The notes: generated by a model from the sequence alone, not told the origin. Counted from the first letter of the stretch, positions 52,476-62,870 are shown. The stretch is 64,000 bases of DNA from Acidobacteriota bacterium (GCA_009861545.1 VXME01000173.1:1-64000), one strand, 5' to 3'. Numbers and translations: made by a program.

Positions 52476-55430
52476 ATGCGCATGCCGGAGCCGAACCGCC
52501 AGCAGCCCGTCGGGCAGATCGTCATCCGGGGCGCCCGCACCCACAACCTCAAGAACATCGACCTGACGCTCCCGCAGGAGCGGCTGATCATCGTCACCGG
52601 CGTGAGCGGCTCGGGGAAGTCGTCGCTGGCCTTCGACACGGTCTACGCGGAGGGACAGCGGCGCTACGTGGAGTCGCTGTCGGCCTACGCCCGGCAGTTC
52701 CTCGAGCGGATGGAGAAGCCGGACGTCGACCGCATCGAGGGCATCTGCCCCGCCATCGCGATCCGCCAGAAGAACAGCGTGCGGAACCCGCGTTCGACGG
52801 TCGGCACGACGACGGAGATCTACGACTACCTGCGGCTGCTCTTTGCGCGGGTCGGCCGTACGATCTGCCGCGGCTGCGGCGTGGAGGTGACGCGCGAGAC
52901 GCCGGAGGCGGTGGCCGGCAGGCTCGCGGCCCTGCCGGACGGGACGCGGCTGCTGGTCGGCTTCGTCCACGCCGTGGACGGGGCGGCGCGAGTCCGCGCG
53001 GCGGGCGACGGGGCGTCCGCGGCTGCCGGCGGCGCGGATCCGGTCGCGGCGACCGGTGGCCCGGGCGCGGCCGCGGCGACCGATGTTCCGGACCCGGCTG
53101 CGGCGGCCGCTGACGCGAGCGCGGTCGCGGCGGCGCTCGACGGCCTCCGTCGCAAGGGATTCGGACGGCTCCACGTGGACGGCCGCGCGGTCTCGTTCGA
53201 CGATCTCGACCCGGAGGCGCTGGCCGGCAGCGACGCGCTGCAGGTCGTGGTGGACCGCATCCGGACCGCGGCGGCGGCGCGGCCCCGGTTGACCGAGGCG
53301 ATCGAGACCGCGTATCAGGAGGGGGGCGGAAACGCGTTCGCAGTGGAGGTGGGCGGCGCCGAGCCGGCGCGCCACGAGTTCAGCGAGCGCTTCGAGTGCC
53401 GCCCCTGCGGAATCGCTTACGAGGAGCCGCAGCCGACGCTATTCTCCTTCAACAGCCCGTTCGGGGCGTGTCCGACCTGCCACGGCTTCGGTAACGTGAT
53501 CGAGCTCGACATGCGTCTGGTCGTGCCCGACGAGACGAAGTCGATCGCGCAGGGCGCCGTCGAGCCGTGGACCAAGCCGCACTACCGCTCGCATCTGGCC
53601 GACCTGAAGCGGGCCGCCCGCCGCCGCGACATTCGGATGACGGTCCCGTGGTCGGAGCTCTCGGACGAGGAGCGGCGCTTCGTGATCGAGGGGGACGGCG
53701 CCGGTTACGACGGTATCCGGGGCTTCTTCAGCGCGCTGGAGCGCAAGAAGTACAAGGTGCACGTGCGGGTGTTCCTGAGCCGCTACCGCGGTTACCGCGC
53801 CTGTGCGGACTGCGGCGGCACGCGCCTGCGGCGCGAGGCCCGCGACGTGCGGGTCGGCGGCCGGACGATTGACGAAATCGCGGGGTTCACGGTGGCGGCG
53901 GCGTGCCGGTTCTTCGAGGACCTGACGCTGTCGGCGAAGGAGACCGCCATCGCCGAGCGGGTGATCCGCGAGATCCGGCGGCGGGTCGGGTTCCTGAGCG
54001 GCGTCGGCCTCGACTATCTGACGCTCGACCGGCTGTCGTCGACCCTCTCCGGCGGCGAGGCGCAGCGGATCAACCTGGCGACCTCGCTCGGATCGTCCCT
54101 CGTAGGCACGCTGTACGTGCTCGACGAGCCGTCCATCGGGCTGCATCCCCGCGACAACGAGCGGCTGATTCGCATCCTCGGGCAGCTCCGCGACCAGGGG
54201 AACACGGTGCTGGTGGTGGAGCACGACGCCGACATGATCCGCGCCAGCGACTACGTGGTCGATCTCGGCCTCGGCGCCGGCACGCGCGGCGGCCGCGTGG
54301 TGTATGCCGGCGGGCTCGACGGCCTGTCGCGCGAGACGACGTCGCTGACCGCGAAGTACCTGCGCGGAGACCTGGCCATCCCGATCCCGGCGTCGCGCCG
54401 CCGGCGGCTGCCGAACAGCCAGGCCCTGCGGGTGCGCGGCGCGGCCGAGCACAACCTGAAGGGCATCGACGTCGAGATCCCGCTGAACATGCTGACCTGC
54501 GTGACCGGCGTCAGCGGCTCGGGCAAGTCGACGCTGGTGCACGACGTGATGTATGCCGCGGTCAAGCGCGCGAAAGGGGCCTGGGAGAAGCGCGTCGGCG
54601 CCCACGACGGGATCGACGGTGTGGAGCTGCTGAACGACGTCGTGCTCGTCGACCAGACCCCGATCGGCCGCACCCCCCGCTCGAATCCGGTGACCTACCT
54701 CAAGGCCTTCGATCCCATCCGGGAGCTGTTCGCGGCCACGAGGGCAGCGCGGGCGCGCGGGTTCTCCCCGAGCCACTTCTCGTTCAACGTGCCCGGCGGG
54801 CGCTGCGACGCGTGCGAGGGGGAGGGGGAGGTCCGCGTGGAGATGCAGTTCCTGGCGGACGTGTTCATGCCGTGCGAGCAGTGCGACGGCAAGCGGTTCA
54901 AGCCGCAGGTGCTGGAGGTGACCTGGCGCGGGCTGCGGGTGGACGAGGTGCTGGACCTGACGGCGCGCGAGGCCCTGCAGTTCTTCGGCTCGTCGCCCAA
55001 GGTGGTCCGCAAGCTGAAGGTGCTGGACGAGATCGGCCTCGGGTATCTCCGCCTCGGCCAGCCGGCCACGACCCTTTCGGGGGGCGAGGCGCAACGCATC
55101 AAGATCGCGGCGCACCTGTCGACGCGCCACGGCGATCGCTCGCTGTACATCTTCGACGAGCCGACCACCGGCCTGCACTTCGACGACATCTCCAAGCTGC
55201 TGGCCGCGTTCTCGAGGCTGGTCGACGCCGGGCACACCCTGCTCGTCATCGAGCACAATCTGGACGTCATCAAGACCGCGGACTGGATTGTCGATCTGGG
55301 CCCCGAGGGGGGCGAGGCGGGGGGCGAGGTCGTCGTGGCCGGACCGCCGGAGCGGGTGGCGGAGCATGCCGGGTCGCACACCGGGCGCTACCTGCGCGAG
55401 GTGCTGGCCGCCCTGCGCGCCCCCGCCTGA
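52476..55430 (+). CDS. uvrA: Excinuclease ABC subunit A
   Basis: 984 aa. Two ABC ATPase modules with Walker [15 protein letters not shown] and [14 protein letters not shown] and ABC signatures [10 protein letters not shown] / [10 protein letters not shown]. Zinc modules CRPC...CPTC and CDAC...CEQC are present. UvrB-binding region carries an extra Ala/Gly/Pro-rich stretch of about 45 residues (near 180-225), absent from many UvrA. It recognises DNA damage and loads UvrB. uvrC is downstream at 58194, uvrB is not in the window. Start at ATG 52476 is approximate. Confidence 0.95.
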   Translation: MRMPEPNRQQPVGQIVIRGARTHNLKNIDLTLPQERLIIVTGVSGSGKSSLAFDTVYAEGQRRYVESLSAYARQFLERMEKPDVDRIEGICPAIAIRQKNSVRNPRSTVGTTTEIYDYLRLLFARVGRTICRGCGVEVTRETPEAVAGRLAALPDGTRLLVGFVHAVDGAARVRAAGDGASAAAGGADPVAATGGPGAAAATDVPDPAAAAADASAVAAALDGLRRKGFGRLHVDGRAVSFDDLDPEALAGSDALQVVVDRIRTAAAARPRLTEAIETAYQEGGGNAFAVEVGGAEPARHEFSERFECRPCGIAYEEPQPTLFSFNSPFGACPTCHGFGNVIELDMRLVVPDETKSIAQGAVEPWTKPHYRSHLADLKRAARRRDIRMTVPWSELSDEERRFVIEGDGAGYDGIRGFFSALERKKYKVHVRVFLSRYRGYRACADCGGTRLRREARDVRVGGRTIDEIAGFTVAAACRFFEDLTLSAKETAIAERVIREIRRRVGFLSGVGLDYLTLDRLSSTLSGGEAQRINLATSLGSSLVGTLYVLDEPSIGLHPRDNERLIRILGQLRDQGNTVLVVEHDADMIRASDYVVDLGLGAGTRGGRVVYAGGLDGLSRETTSLTAKYLRGDLAIPIPASRRRRLPNSQALRVRGAAEHNLKGIDVEIPLNMLTCVTGVSGSGKSTLVHDVMYAAVKRAKGAWEKRVGAHDGIDGVELLNDVVLVDQTPIGRTPRSNPVTYLKAFDPIRELFAATRAARARGFSPSHFSFNVPGGRCDACEGEGEVRVEMQFLADVFMPCEQCDGKRFKPQVLEVTWRGLRVDEVLDLTAREALQFFGSSPKVVRKLKVLDEIGLGYLRLGQPATTLSGGEAQRIKIAAHLSTRHGDRSLYIFDEPTTGLHFDDISKLLAAFSRLVDAGHTLLVIEHNLDVIKTADWIVDLGPEGGEAGGEVVVAGPPERVAEHAGSHTGRYLREVLAALRAPA

Positions 55431-55440
55431 CGGGACGACC

Positions 55441-56052
55441 GTGGGCAACGCGGACCGCCTGCCGCGATCGTTCTACCGCGGGCCGCCGCTCGAGGTGGCC
55501 CGCGCGCTGCTCGGCAAGGTGGTCGTGCACCGCGGCCGGGGCGGCCCCGCGGCCGGCAGGATCGTCGAGGTCGAGGCCTACGGCGGGGAGGACGATCCGG
55601 CGTGTCACGCCGCGGCCGGCCTGACGCCGCGCAACGCGCCGCTCTACGGGCCGCCCGGCTACGCCTACGTCTATCTGAATTACGGCATCCACTACCTGCT
55701 GAACGCCGTGACCGGGCCGGCGGGGTTCCCGGCCGCGGTCCTCATTCGCGCCCTCAGCCCCCTGGAGGGCCTCGACGGGATGCGCCGCCGGCGGTCGGGG
55801 CGGCGGGGCGCGGCGCCGCCGCCCGACGAGGCGCTCTGCCGGGGGCCGGGCAACCTGACGCGGGCGCTCGGGGTCACGCTGCGGCAGAACCGGTTGGACC
55901 TGTGCGGCCCGCGCCTGTTCGTCGAGGATCGCGGATTGCCGGTGGGGCCGGTCCGCTGGGGGCCGCGCATCGGGATCACGGTCGGGACCGGGCGCCGGTG
56001 GCGGGGTTGCCTGGCCGATTCCGCGGCGGTTTCGCGGGGCGGGCCGCCTTGA
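55441..56052 (+). CDS. DNA-3-methyladenine glycosylase (AAG/MPG type)
   Basis: 203 aa, GTG 55441 right after uvrA (10 nt). Family signatures: ARALLGKVVVHR, IVEVEAYGGEDDPACHA, GYAYVYLNYGIHYLLN and CRGPGNLTRALGVT. Base-excision enzyme for alkylated purines. Together with uvrA and uvrC it makes a DNA-repair neighbourhood. Confidence 0.93.
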   Translation: MGNADRLPRSFYRGPPLEVARALLGKVVVHRGRGGPAAGRIVEVEAYGGEDDPACHAAAGLTPRNAPLYGPPGYAYVYLNYGIHYLLNAVTGPAGFPAAVLIRALSPLEGLDGMRRRRSGRRGAAPPPDEALCRGPGNLTRALGVTLRQNRLDLCGPRLFVEDRGLPVGPVRWGPRIGITVGTGRRWRGCLADSAAVSRGGPP

Positions 56053-56113
56053 GATTCGGCCCGCCGGCGTCTTGGACCGCGCCGGGCCGCTGTAGTACCA
56101 TCTGCGGCCGCAT

Positions 56114-56677
56114 ATGGAGTCCATTCAGGCCACCCGAATCCGCAAGGGCATGTTGATCAAGATGAACGCGACGCTGTACCGCGTTCTCGAGTTCAACCAC
56201 GTCACGCCCGGCAAGGGCCGCGCGTTCGTGCAGACGCGGATGCGCAGCGTCGTCGCCGGCACCCAGACCGATCACAAGTTCGCTTCCGGCGATTTCGTCG
56301 AGCGCGCGGTGCTCGACACGCGCAAGATGCAGTATCTCTACGCCGACGGCGAGGGGTATCACTTCATGGACACCGAGTCCTACGAGCAGGTGCATCTGAC
56401 CGGGGAGACGCTCGGCGACGCGGTCAGCTACCTGCTGCCGGACGCGACCATCACCGTGGAGTTCTTCGAGGGCTCGCCGGTCGGGATCGAGCTGCCCCTG
56501 ACGGTCGACCTGGCGGTCGAGGAGACCGCGCCCGCGATCAAGGGCGCCACGGCGAGCGCGCAGCTCAAGCCGGCGCGGCTCGAGACCGGCCTGGTGGTGC
56601 AGGTCCCGCCCTTCGTCAGCAACGGCGACAGGGTCCGTGTGAACACCGACACCGGCGAGTATCTCTCGCGCGCCTGA
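56114..56677 (+). CDS. efp: Translation elongation factor P
   Basis: 187 aa. N-terminal KOW domain with the modified-residue tip TPGKGRAFVQ (Lys in place of Arg), and C-terminal OB domains: SNGDRVRVNTDTGEYLSRA is the typical end. It relieves ribosome stalling at poly-proline. A Lys-type tip normally needs EpmA/B; those genes are not in view. Full length. Confidence 0.95.
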   Translation: MESIQATRIRKGMLIKMNATLYRVLEFNHVTPGKGRAFVQTRMRSVVAGTQTDHKFASGDFVERAVLDTRKMQYLYADGEGYHFMDTESYEQVHLTGETLGDAVSYLLPDATITVEFFEGSPVGIELPLTVDLAVEETAPAIKGATASAQLKPARLETGLVVQVPPFVSNGDRVRVNTDTGEYLSRA

Positions 56678-56690
56678 CCGGAGGGGAGAC

Positions 56691-57251
56691 ATCGACGTTC
56701 CCCGAGCGGTCGGCGTCGCGCTGTTCGCGCTGGGCGTCGGCTTTCTCGTCGCCAACCTGCGCATCCTCGGACAGTTCGTCCTCTATCGCCGGCTGCGCGC
56801 ATCGGCCCTGTTGACCTGGCCGAGCGAGAAACCGCCGTTGTACGGCTGGCTGCTGGCCCTCGGCGTCGTGGCCGGCGTGCTCGTCTTCATCAAGCTGGTG
56901 GTGCAGCAGCAGCCGCCGCAACGGGCGTTCGGCGAGGGAATGATGCTGCTCTACTACGCCTACGCGGTGCCGTTGCGGGTGCGCATCGGGCGGGGGCTGT
57001 ACGCCGGCGGCATCTGGTCGGACAGCGGCTACGTGCCGTACTCCAAGATCGGCGGCCTGAGCTGGCGCGAGGAGTCCACGATCACGCTGGTCATCATCTA
57101 CCGGCTGCGCAGCCTCGCCCGGCGGCTCACCGTGCCGCAGGCCCACTACGGCGAGGTGCGCCGGCTGCTGCGGGACAAGATCGCCGCTCACGACATCCAC
57201 TTCACCGGCAAGACGCTCGACCTGGGGGGCGACCAGCGCGACGTGGTATGA
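56691..57251 (+). CDS. Membrane protein, DUF5673-like, possible ATC start
   Basis: The only ATG/GTG/TTG in frame after efp is TTG 56811, which would drop the first membrane helix. The conserved-looking frame continues upstream: IDVPRAVGVALFALGVGFLVANLRIL. GGAGG at 56680-56684 is 6 nt before ATC 56691, so an ATC start is possible. Two membrane helices, then a cytoplasmic domain (SKIGGLSWREESTITLVIIY, VPQAHYGEVRRLLRDKIAAH) of DUF5673 type. Same strand as efp. Confidence 0.6.
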   Translation: MDVPRAVGVALFALGVGFLVANLRILGQFVLYRRLRASALLTWPSEKPPLYGWLLALGVVAGVLVFIKLVVQQQPPQRAFGEGMMLLYYAYAVPLRVRIGRGLYAGGIWSDSGYVPYSKIGGLSWREESTITLVIIYRLRSLARRLTVPQAHYGEVRRLLRDKIAAHDIHFTGKTLDLGGDQRDVV

Positions 57252-57345
57252 GCCGCGCGCCGGGCGTCTGCGCCGTAGCGTCATGGAGAGGAGAGATGGG
57301 CGGGAGCGCCAAGCCGGCGAGGCGTTTCGGCGCGCTCTCGGGGCG

Positions 57346-57549
57346 CTATTGCAGCAGGGCGGCCAGGATGCCGATCAGGCCGGGTCCGCTCGCCACCGGG
57401 TCGCCCAGCCACCCCGGCGGGGTGAGCCAGATGAACGCCAGGATGGCGATGACCATCAGGTCGTACTGCCAGGTCGCGCGCTCGAAGGTCCAGTAGAGCG
57501 CGTGCCAGACCATCCGGAGCGGCAGGGTCATCACCCGCGACACGCTCAT
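57346..57549 (-). CDS. Small membrane protein
   Basis: 67 aa, ATG 57549 overlapping the stop of the phosphatidyltransferase gene (ATGA). One membrane helix (YDLMVIAILAFIWLTPPGW). It is coupled to the lipid-synthesis gene and may assist it (inference). Confidence 0.6.
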   Translation of the reverse strand: MSVSRVMTLPLRMVWHALYWTFERATWQYDLMVIAILAFIWLTPPGWLGDPVASGPGLIGILAALLQ

Positions 57550-58148
57550 GCCGGCAGCTCCCGGTTGTCCGAGCGCACCGCTCGCCACGTGAAGTAGATG
57601 CGGTCGAGCACGGTCAGCACCGACAGCACCAGGATGACCCACAGGACGGCGGCCATGCGGTTGGTGAACGCCCCGATCATGAACAGCACGATCCGCTCCG
57701 GCCGCTCCATGAAGCCGACCTTGCAGAGGGGGATGATCGACTCGGCCCGCGCCCGCGTGTAGCTGGTCATCACCGAGAAGGTGAGCGTGAGGGCCGCGAT
57801 CAGGACGTAGTCCGGACGCTCGAGCGTGGCGTAGAGGTAGATGAGGCCGGTCAGGATGAACAGGTCCGAGAACCGGTCCATGACCGAGTCCCAGAAGCCG
57901 CCGAAGCGGGAGCTCAGCTTCAGCTCGTCGGCCACCTTGCCGTCGATGAAGTCGAAGATGTTCGCCACCAGCATGATCCAGCCGGCGAGGCCGAAGCGGC
58001 CCGTGGCCAGCGCCCAGCCGGCGGCCCCGTTGATGATGACGCCGGTCAGCGTCAGCACGTTCGGGTGAATCCGAAGCGCTACGCACAACGCGATGATGGC
58101 GCGGAGCGGTAACAGGCAGGCGCGCCCAATGGCGCCGGTGAACGTCAT
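57546..58148 (-). CDS. CDP-alcohol phosphatidyltransferase
   Basis: 200 aa, several membrane helices. The CDP-alcohol motif is D-x2-D-G-x2-A-[D]-x8-G-x3-D-x3-D, running from DFIDGKVAD to the following RF-GGFWDSVMD; the usual Arg after Ala is replaced by Asp. Other parts fit (NVLTLTGVIINGAAGWAL). Transfers a phosphatidyl group to an unknown alcohol. Divergent from uvrC. Confidence 0.88.
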   Translation of the reverse strand: MTFTGAIGRACLLPLRAIIALCVALRIHPNVLTLTGVIINGAAGWALATGRFGLAGWIMLVANIFDFIDGKVADELKLSSRFGGFWDSVMDRFSDLFILTGLIYLYATLERPDYVLIAALTLTFSVMTSYTRARAESIIPLCKVGFMERPERIVLFMIGAFTNRMAAVLWVILVLSVLTVLDRIYFTWRAVRSDNRELPA

Positions 58149-58193
58149 CGATGCTCGTCAGGTGATCGGCCCGGCCCTATATTCTAGAGGCGG

Positions 58194-60098
58194 ATGGCGA
58201 TTCGGGATCTGCGGGACGCGATCGCCCGGCTGCCGGAGCAGCCTGGAGTCTACCTGTACTTCAACGGTCGTGGGGAGACGATCTACGTGGGGCGCGCGCG
58301 CGCCCTGCGCGACCGGGTCCGCAGCTACCTGGGCGCGTACGGCAGCAGCCCGAAGACCGACGCGCTGCTCGACGAGGCGGCCCGGCTGGAGGTGATCGTC
58401 ACCGATTCGCTGGTCGAGGCGCTGGCTCTCGAGAACAACCTCATCAAGGCGCGATCGCCGCGCTACAACATTCTCCTGCGGGACGACAAGAACTACCCCT
58501 ATCTGCAGCTCACCACCGCCGAGGCGTTCCCGCGCGTCCTGGTGGCGCGGCAGGTGGCGCGCGACGGCAACGTCTACGCCGGTCCGTTCATGCCGGCGGC
58601 CTTCGCCCGCAAGACGATGTCGCTGACGCACCGGCTGTTCGGGATCCGCTCGTGCAACGAGGTGATTACCGGGCAGCGGGACCGGCCGTGCCTGGAGTAC
58701 GACATCAAGCGCTGCGTCGCGCCCTGCGTGTCCGAGGTCTGCAGCCAGGAGCAGTACGCCGAATCGGTCGAGCAGACGCGGCTGTTCCTGGAGGGGCGCA
58801 CCGACGAGGTCGTCGGCAGCCTGCGGCGGCAGATGCAGGAGGCGTCCGACGGCGAGCGCTACGAGCGCGCGGCGCAGTGCCGGGACGCGATGCGCACGGT
58901 CGAGACGCTGCGCGACCGGCAGCAGAAGATGGCGACGAGCCGGCTCGGCGACCGGGACGCCTTCGGCGTGAAGCTGGGGCCGGACGGCGGGGTGATCCAG
59001 ATCTTCCAGATGCGCCGCGGCCGGGTCGTGGAGCGGGTCGAGCTGGTGGCCGATGACGTGCAGGCGGCGACCGAGAGCGAGCGCGACCTGGTGCAGGCGG
59101 CGGTGCAGCAATTCTACGCGGCGCACGACGTGCCGCCCGAGGTGCACGTGCCGGTCGAGGTGGAGGAGCGCGAGGAGGTGGAGCGCTGGCTCTCCCTGCG
59201 CGCGGGGCGCCGCGTGAAGCTGCACGTGCCCAAGCGCGGCGACACCCGCGGCCTGCTGGACCTGGCGACGCGCAACGCCGGGCTGGCCTACGACTCGCGC
59301 TACAGCGAGGACGCCCGGGTCCACGCCGGGGCGCTCGAGGAGCTGCAGCGCGTGCTGGACCTGCCGGCGGCGCCGCACCGGGTCGAGTGCTTCGACATCT
59401 CGACGGTGCAGGGCCGCGAGACCGTCGGCTCGCTGGTCGTCTGCGAGGACGGGCGGATGCAGCGCGGCGAGTACCGCAAGTTCCGGGTGCAGGGACTCGG
59501 TGCGGCCCGCGGGCGGGGCCGGCGGAAGGCCGCGGCCCGCTCCCGCCCCGCGGACTCAGCGGCGCCGGCGCGGGAGCCCCGCGCCAGGCCGGACGACTTC
59601 GCGGCGATGGAGGAGGTCGTCCTGCGGCGCTACCGCCGGTTGCTGGAGGAGGGCGGACCGTTCCCGGATCTGGTGGTCGTCGACGGCGGCAAGGGCCAGT
59701 TGACGTCGGCGTACCGCGCCTTCGAGACGCTCGGCCTGGGCAATCTCGTCGCCGTGGGCATCGCCAAGCGCGACGAGGAGCTGTTCACGCGCGGGGCGTC
59801 CGAGCCGATTCGCCTGCCGAAGACCAGCCCCGCCCTGCACCTGGTCCAGCGCGCGCGCGACGAGGCGCACCGGTTCGCGGTGACGTACCACCGGCGGGCG
59901 CGCAGGATGCGCGATTTCGAATCCGAGCTCGACCTCATCCCCGGGATCGGCGCGCGCCGGCGGCGGGCGTTGCTGGAACGGTTCGGGAGCCTCGCGAACG
60001 TGCGCCGCGCCTCACGCGAGGATCTGCTGCCGGTGATCGGCCCCAGGCTCGCCGCCGCCGTCCTCGATCATTTCGCGCGGCTGCCCGTCAAGACCTGA
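58194..60098 (+). CDS. uvrC: Excinuclease ABC subunit C
   Basis: 634 aa. GIY-YIG nuclease domain (PEQPGVYLYF, TIYVGRARALRDRVRSYL), UVR motif region (DRYERAAQ-like YERAAQCRDAMRTVE), Cys-rich CVAPCVSEVCSQEQY, the RNase H-like 5' nuclease (CFDISTVQGRETVGSLVV, LVVVDGGKGQL) and the C-terminal HhH tail (LIPGIGARRRRALLERFGSL). It makes both incisions in nucleotide excision repair. AGAGG precedes the ATG by 3 nt; a TATATT -10-like box lies at 58179. Confidence 0.95.
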   Translation: MAIRDLRDAIARLPEQPGVYLYFNGRGETIYVGRARALRDRVRSYLGAYGSSPKTDALLDEAARLEVIVTDSLVEALALENNLIKARSPRYNILLRDDKNYPYLQLTTAEAFPRVLVARQVARDGNVYAGPFMPAAFARKTMSLTHRLFGIRSCNEVITGQRDRPCLEYDIKRCVAPCVSEVCSQEQYAESVEQTRLFLEGRTDEVVGSLRRQMQEASDGERYERAAQCRDAMRTVETLRDRQQKMATSRLGDRDAFGVKLGPDGGVIQIFQMRRGRVVERVELVADDVQAATESERDLVQAAVQQFYAAHDVPPEVHVPVEVEEREEVERWLSLRAGRRVKLHVPKRGDTRGLLDLATRNAGLAYDSRYSEDARVHAGALEELQRVLDLPAAPHRVECFDISTVQGRETVGSLVVCEDGRMQRGEYRKFRVQGLGAARGRGRRKAAARSRPADSAAPAREPRARPDDFAAMEEVVLRRYRRLLEEGGPFPDLVVVDGGKGQLTSAYRAFETLGLGNLVAVGIAKRDEELFTRGASEPIRLPKTSPALHLVQRARDEAHRFAVTYHRRARRMRDFESELDLIPGIGARRRRALLERFGSLANVRRASREDLLPVIGPRLAAAVLDHFARLPVKT

Positions 60099-60308
60099 TC
60101 CCGTACGTGCGGACGCCGGCTCCCGGCCCGTCCGGTCGCGTCGAGTCGAGGCGGGGCGGGGCTTGCCCGCCCGCCGGCCCTGCCGTATGCTGATAGCCGG
60201 TGTTCGATACCGGCCCCGCGATCATCTGTTTCCTACCGGTTCTCTTTCTCTCCCCGGCGTTCGGCGGCCGGCGCGCGCCCGGGCCGCGTTTCGCGATCCG
60301 TTCCGCAG

Positions 60309-61325
60309 ATGGCCGATAGAGCGAAGCCGCGCGTCGTTTCCGGGATGCGCCCGACGGGCAGGCTGCACCTGGGGCATCTGGCCGGCGCCCTCGGCAAGTG
60401 GGCGGATCTGCAGGCCGACTACGACTGCATGTACTTCGTCGCGGACTGGCACGCCCTGACCAGCGAGTTCGCCGACACGTCGGGACTGACCGGTTACGCG
60501 TACGACAACGTCGCCGACTGGATCGCGGCCGGCGTCGATCCGGAGCAGAGCACGCTGTTCGTGCAGTCGCTGGTGCCGGAGCACGCGGAGCTGTACCTGC
60601 TGCTGCAGATGGTGGTGCCGATTCCCTGGCTCGAGCGGGTGCCGACCTACAAGGAGCAGATCGACCAGTTGGCGGAGCGCGACCTGTCGTCGATAGGCTT
60701 CCTGGGCTATCCGCTGCTGCAGACCGCCGACGTCATCATCTACGACGCGCGGTACGTTCCCGTCGGCGATGACCAGGTGCCGCACCTGGAGCTGTCGCGC
60801 GAGGCGGTGCGCCGCTTTCACCAGTTTTTCGGGGAGGTCTTCGTCGAGCCGCAGCCCCTGCTGACGCACTTCCCGCGCCTGCCGGGCCTCGACAACCGCA
60901 AGATGTCGAAGAGCTATGCGAACACCATCGACATGGCGGACGACGCGAAGACGGTGCGCAAGAAGGTGATGCGCATGTTCACGGATCCGAAGCGCGTCCG
61001 GGCCGACATCCCCGGCACGGTCGAGGGCAACCCGGTGTTCATCTACCACGACGCCTTCAACCCCGACACCGCCCAGGTGGACGACTTCAAGGCGCGCTAT
61101 CGGGCGGGCACGGTCGGCGACGTCGAGGTGAAGGTGGCCCTGGCCGACGCGATCAACGCGCGCCTGGATCCGTTGCGGGAGCGGCGGGCCGAGATTCTGG
61201 CCCGGCCCGGCCGGATTCGTGAGATCCTGCAGGACGGCTCCGCACGCGCCCGGACGACGGCCCGCGACACGATGGAGCGGGTGCGCGACGCGGTGGGGCT
61301 GCGGTACGGCGCGGGGCAGGGGTGA
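60309..61325 (+). CDS. trpS: Tryptophan--tRNA ligase
   Basis: 338 aa. Class I signature HLGH at 20-23 and KMSKS in DNRKMSKSYANT. MRPTGRLHLGHLAGAL and PVGDDQVPHLELSREAVRRF are typical of bacterial TrpRS. Normal length. Upstream gap 60099-60308 (210 nt) holds no gene I can see. Confidence 0.95.
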   Translation: MADRAKPRVVSGMRPTGRLHLGHLAGALGKWADLQADYDCMYFVADWHALTSEFADTSGLTGYAYDNVADWIAAGVDPEQSTLFVQSLVPEHAELYLLLQMVVPIPWLERVPTYKEQIDQLAERDLSSIGFLGYPLLQTADVIIYDARYVPVGDDQVPHLELSREAVRRFHQFFGEVFVEPQPLLTHFPRLPGLDNRKMSKSYANTIDMADDAKTVRKKVMRMFTDPKRVRADIPGTVEGNPVFIYHDAFNPDTAQVDDFKARYRAGTVGDVEVKVALADAINARLDPLRERRAEILARPGRIREILQDGSARARTTARDTMERVRDAVGLRYGAGQG

Positions 61326-61344
61326 GGAAGCGGGGTCGACCCAC

Positions 61345-62226
61345 ATGGCCGAACGCGACGCGCACTTGACGGACGCGGCGGTCGCCGGCGCCGATCCGGA
61401 CGCGCCGCCCGGCTTCGAGTCGATTCTGCCGGACTACCCGGTCCGGCTCACCAACTTCGAAGGGCCCCTCGACCTGCTGATTCACCTCATCAAGAAGAAC
61501 GAGGTGGACGTCTACGACATTCCCATCGCGCTGATCTCGCAGCAGTACCTGGAGTACCTGGATCTGATGCGGGAGATCAACCTGGACGTGGCCGGCGAGT
61601 TCCTGGTGATGGCGGCGACGCTGATCCACATCAAGTCGCGGATGCTCGTTCCGCGCGTGGAGGCCGGGGCGGAGGCCGACGCGGAGGAGGAGGATCCCCG
61701 CGAGGCGCTGGTGCAGCGCCTGCTCGAACACCAGCGGTTCAAGGCCGCGGCGGAGATGCTGCACGAGTGCGAGACGGTGCGCAGCGCGCAGTGGACGCGC
61801 CCCGACGAACGGGTCGACGAGATTGCCGGCGCCCCGTTCGAGCGCGAGCTCGAGGTCGATCTGTTCAGCCTGCTCCAGGCCTTCCAGGCGGTCCTGGCGC
61901 GGTCGCGGGACCGGCGGAACAGCGTGCCCCTGCCGGCGGACTTGATCTCAATCGAGGCCCGCATGGAGGACATGCTGGGCCGGCTGGCGCAGGGCGGCCC
62001 ATGCGGATTCGACGACCTGTTCGCCGACGTGTCGTCCCGGCAGGAGATCATCGTGACGTTTCTCGCTACGCTGGAACTGATCCGGACCCGGTTGATTCGC
62101 GTGCTCCAGGCCCGTGTCTGCGGGCCGATTCGGATCTACCTGAGCGAGCCGGCGGCCGCGCCGGCGGCAGAGGCGGTGTCCGGCGGCACGGACTCGAACG
62201 ATGACGTCGGGGAGGAGCCGGGGTGA
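61345..62226 (+). CDS. scpA: Segregation and condensation protein A (ScpA)
   Basis: 293 aa. FEGPLDLLIHLIKKNEVDVYDIPIA... is the hallmark N-terminus; YLEYLDLMREINLDVAGEFLVMA and a C-terminal winged helix follow. Kleisin subunit of the SMC condensin; it bridges Smc heads with ScpB. Followed by scpB with a 4-nt overlap. Confidence 0.93.
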   Translation: MAERDAHLTDAAVAGADPDAPPGFESILPDYPVRLTNFEGPLDLLIHLIKKNEVDVYDIPIALISQQYLEYLDLMREINLDVAGEFLVMAATLIHIKSRMLVPRVEAGAEADAEEEDPREALVQRLLEHQRFKAAAEMLHECETVRSAQWTRPDERVDEIAGAPFERELEVDLFSLLQAFQAVLARSRDRRNSVPLPADLISIEARMEDMLGRLAQGGPCGFDDLFADVSSRQEIIVTFLATLELIRTRLIRVLQARVCGPIRIYLSEPAAAPAAEAVSGGTDSNDDVGEEPG

Positions 62227-62870
62227 TCGACGCGCTGGCCGATCTGAAAGCGACCATCGAGGCATTGATATTCGCGTCGCCGGACCCGCTGACGCTGAAG
62301 ATCCTGCTGAAGACGCTCGACGACGAGCCGCGCGAGCACGTCGAGGAGGCGCTGGCCGCGCTTCGCCGGGACTGGGACGACAGGCCGGGCGGCCTGCAAC
62401 TGGTCGAGGTGGCCGGCGGCTATCAGATCGTCACCCGGCCGGAGTTGCACGACCGCGTGCGGCGGCTGTTCCACGAGCATTCCAGCCAGCGCCTCTCGGT
62501 ACAGGCGCTCGAGACGCTGGCCGTCATCGCCTACCGCCAGCCGGTCACCGGACCGGAGATCGCCGAGATTCGGGGCGTCAACACCTCGGGAGTCATCGGT
62601 ACGCTGGTGGACCGGCGCCTGGTCAAGGTGGTCGGACGCAAGGCGGTGATCGGCCGGCCGTTCCTCTACGCCACCACCCGCGAGTTTCTCGATCGCTTCG
62701 GGTTGAAGGACCTGACCGATCTGCCGAAGGTGGAGGACATGGCCGAGGCGTTGGGGATGGAGGTGCCGCCGGCCCTCGCCGCCGACGATCCGCGGGACGC
62801 GGCGCTGCCCTTCGAGCCGCCGCCCGGGAGCGTCGCGGGGCCGGGCGCCGGCGCCGGGAAGGTCCACTGA
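62223..62870 (+). CDS. scpB: Segregation and condensation protein B (ScpB)
   Basis: 215 aa, GTG start overlapping the scpA stop (GTGA). Two winged-helix domains: IEALIFASPDPLTLKILL, ALAALRRDWDDRPGGLQL, LSVQALETLAVIAYRQPVTG, VIGTLVDRRLVKVVGRK. Partner of ScpA and Smc. Confidence 0.93.
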   Translation: MIDALADLKATIEALIFASPDPLTLKILLKTLDDEPREHVEEALAALRRDWDDRPGGLQLVEVAGGYQIVTRPELHDRVRRLFHEHSSQRLSVQALETLAVIAYRQPVTGPEIAEIRGVNTSGVIGTLVDRRLVKVVGRKAVIGRPFLYATTREFLDRFGLKDLTDLPKVEDMAEALGMEVPPALAADDPRDAALPFEPPPGSVAGPGAGAGKVH

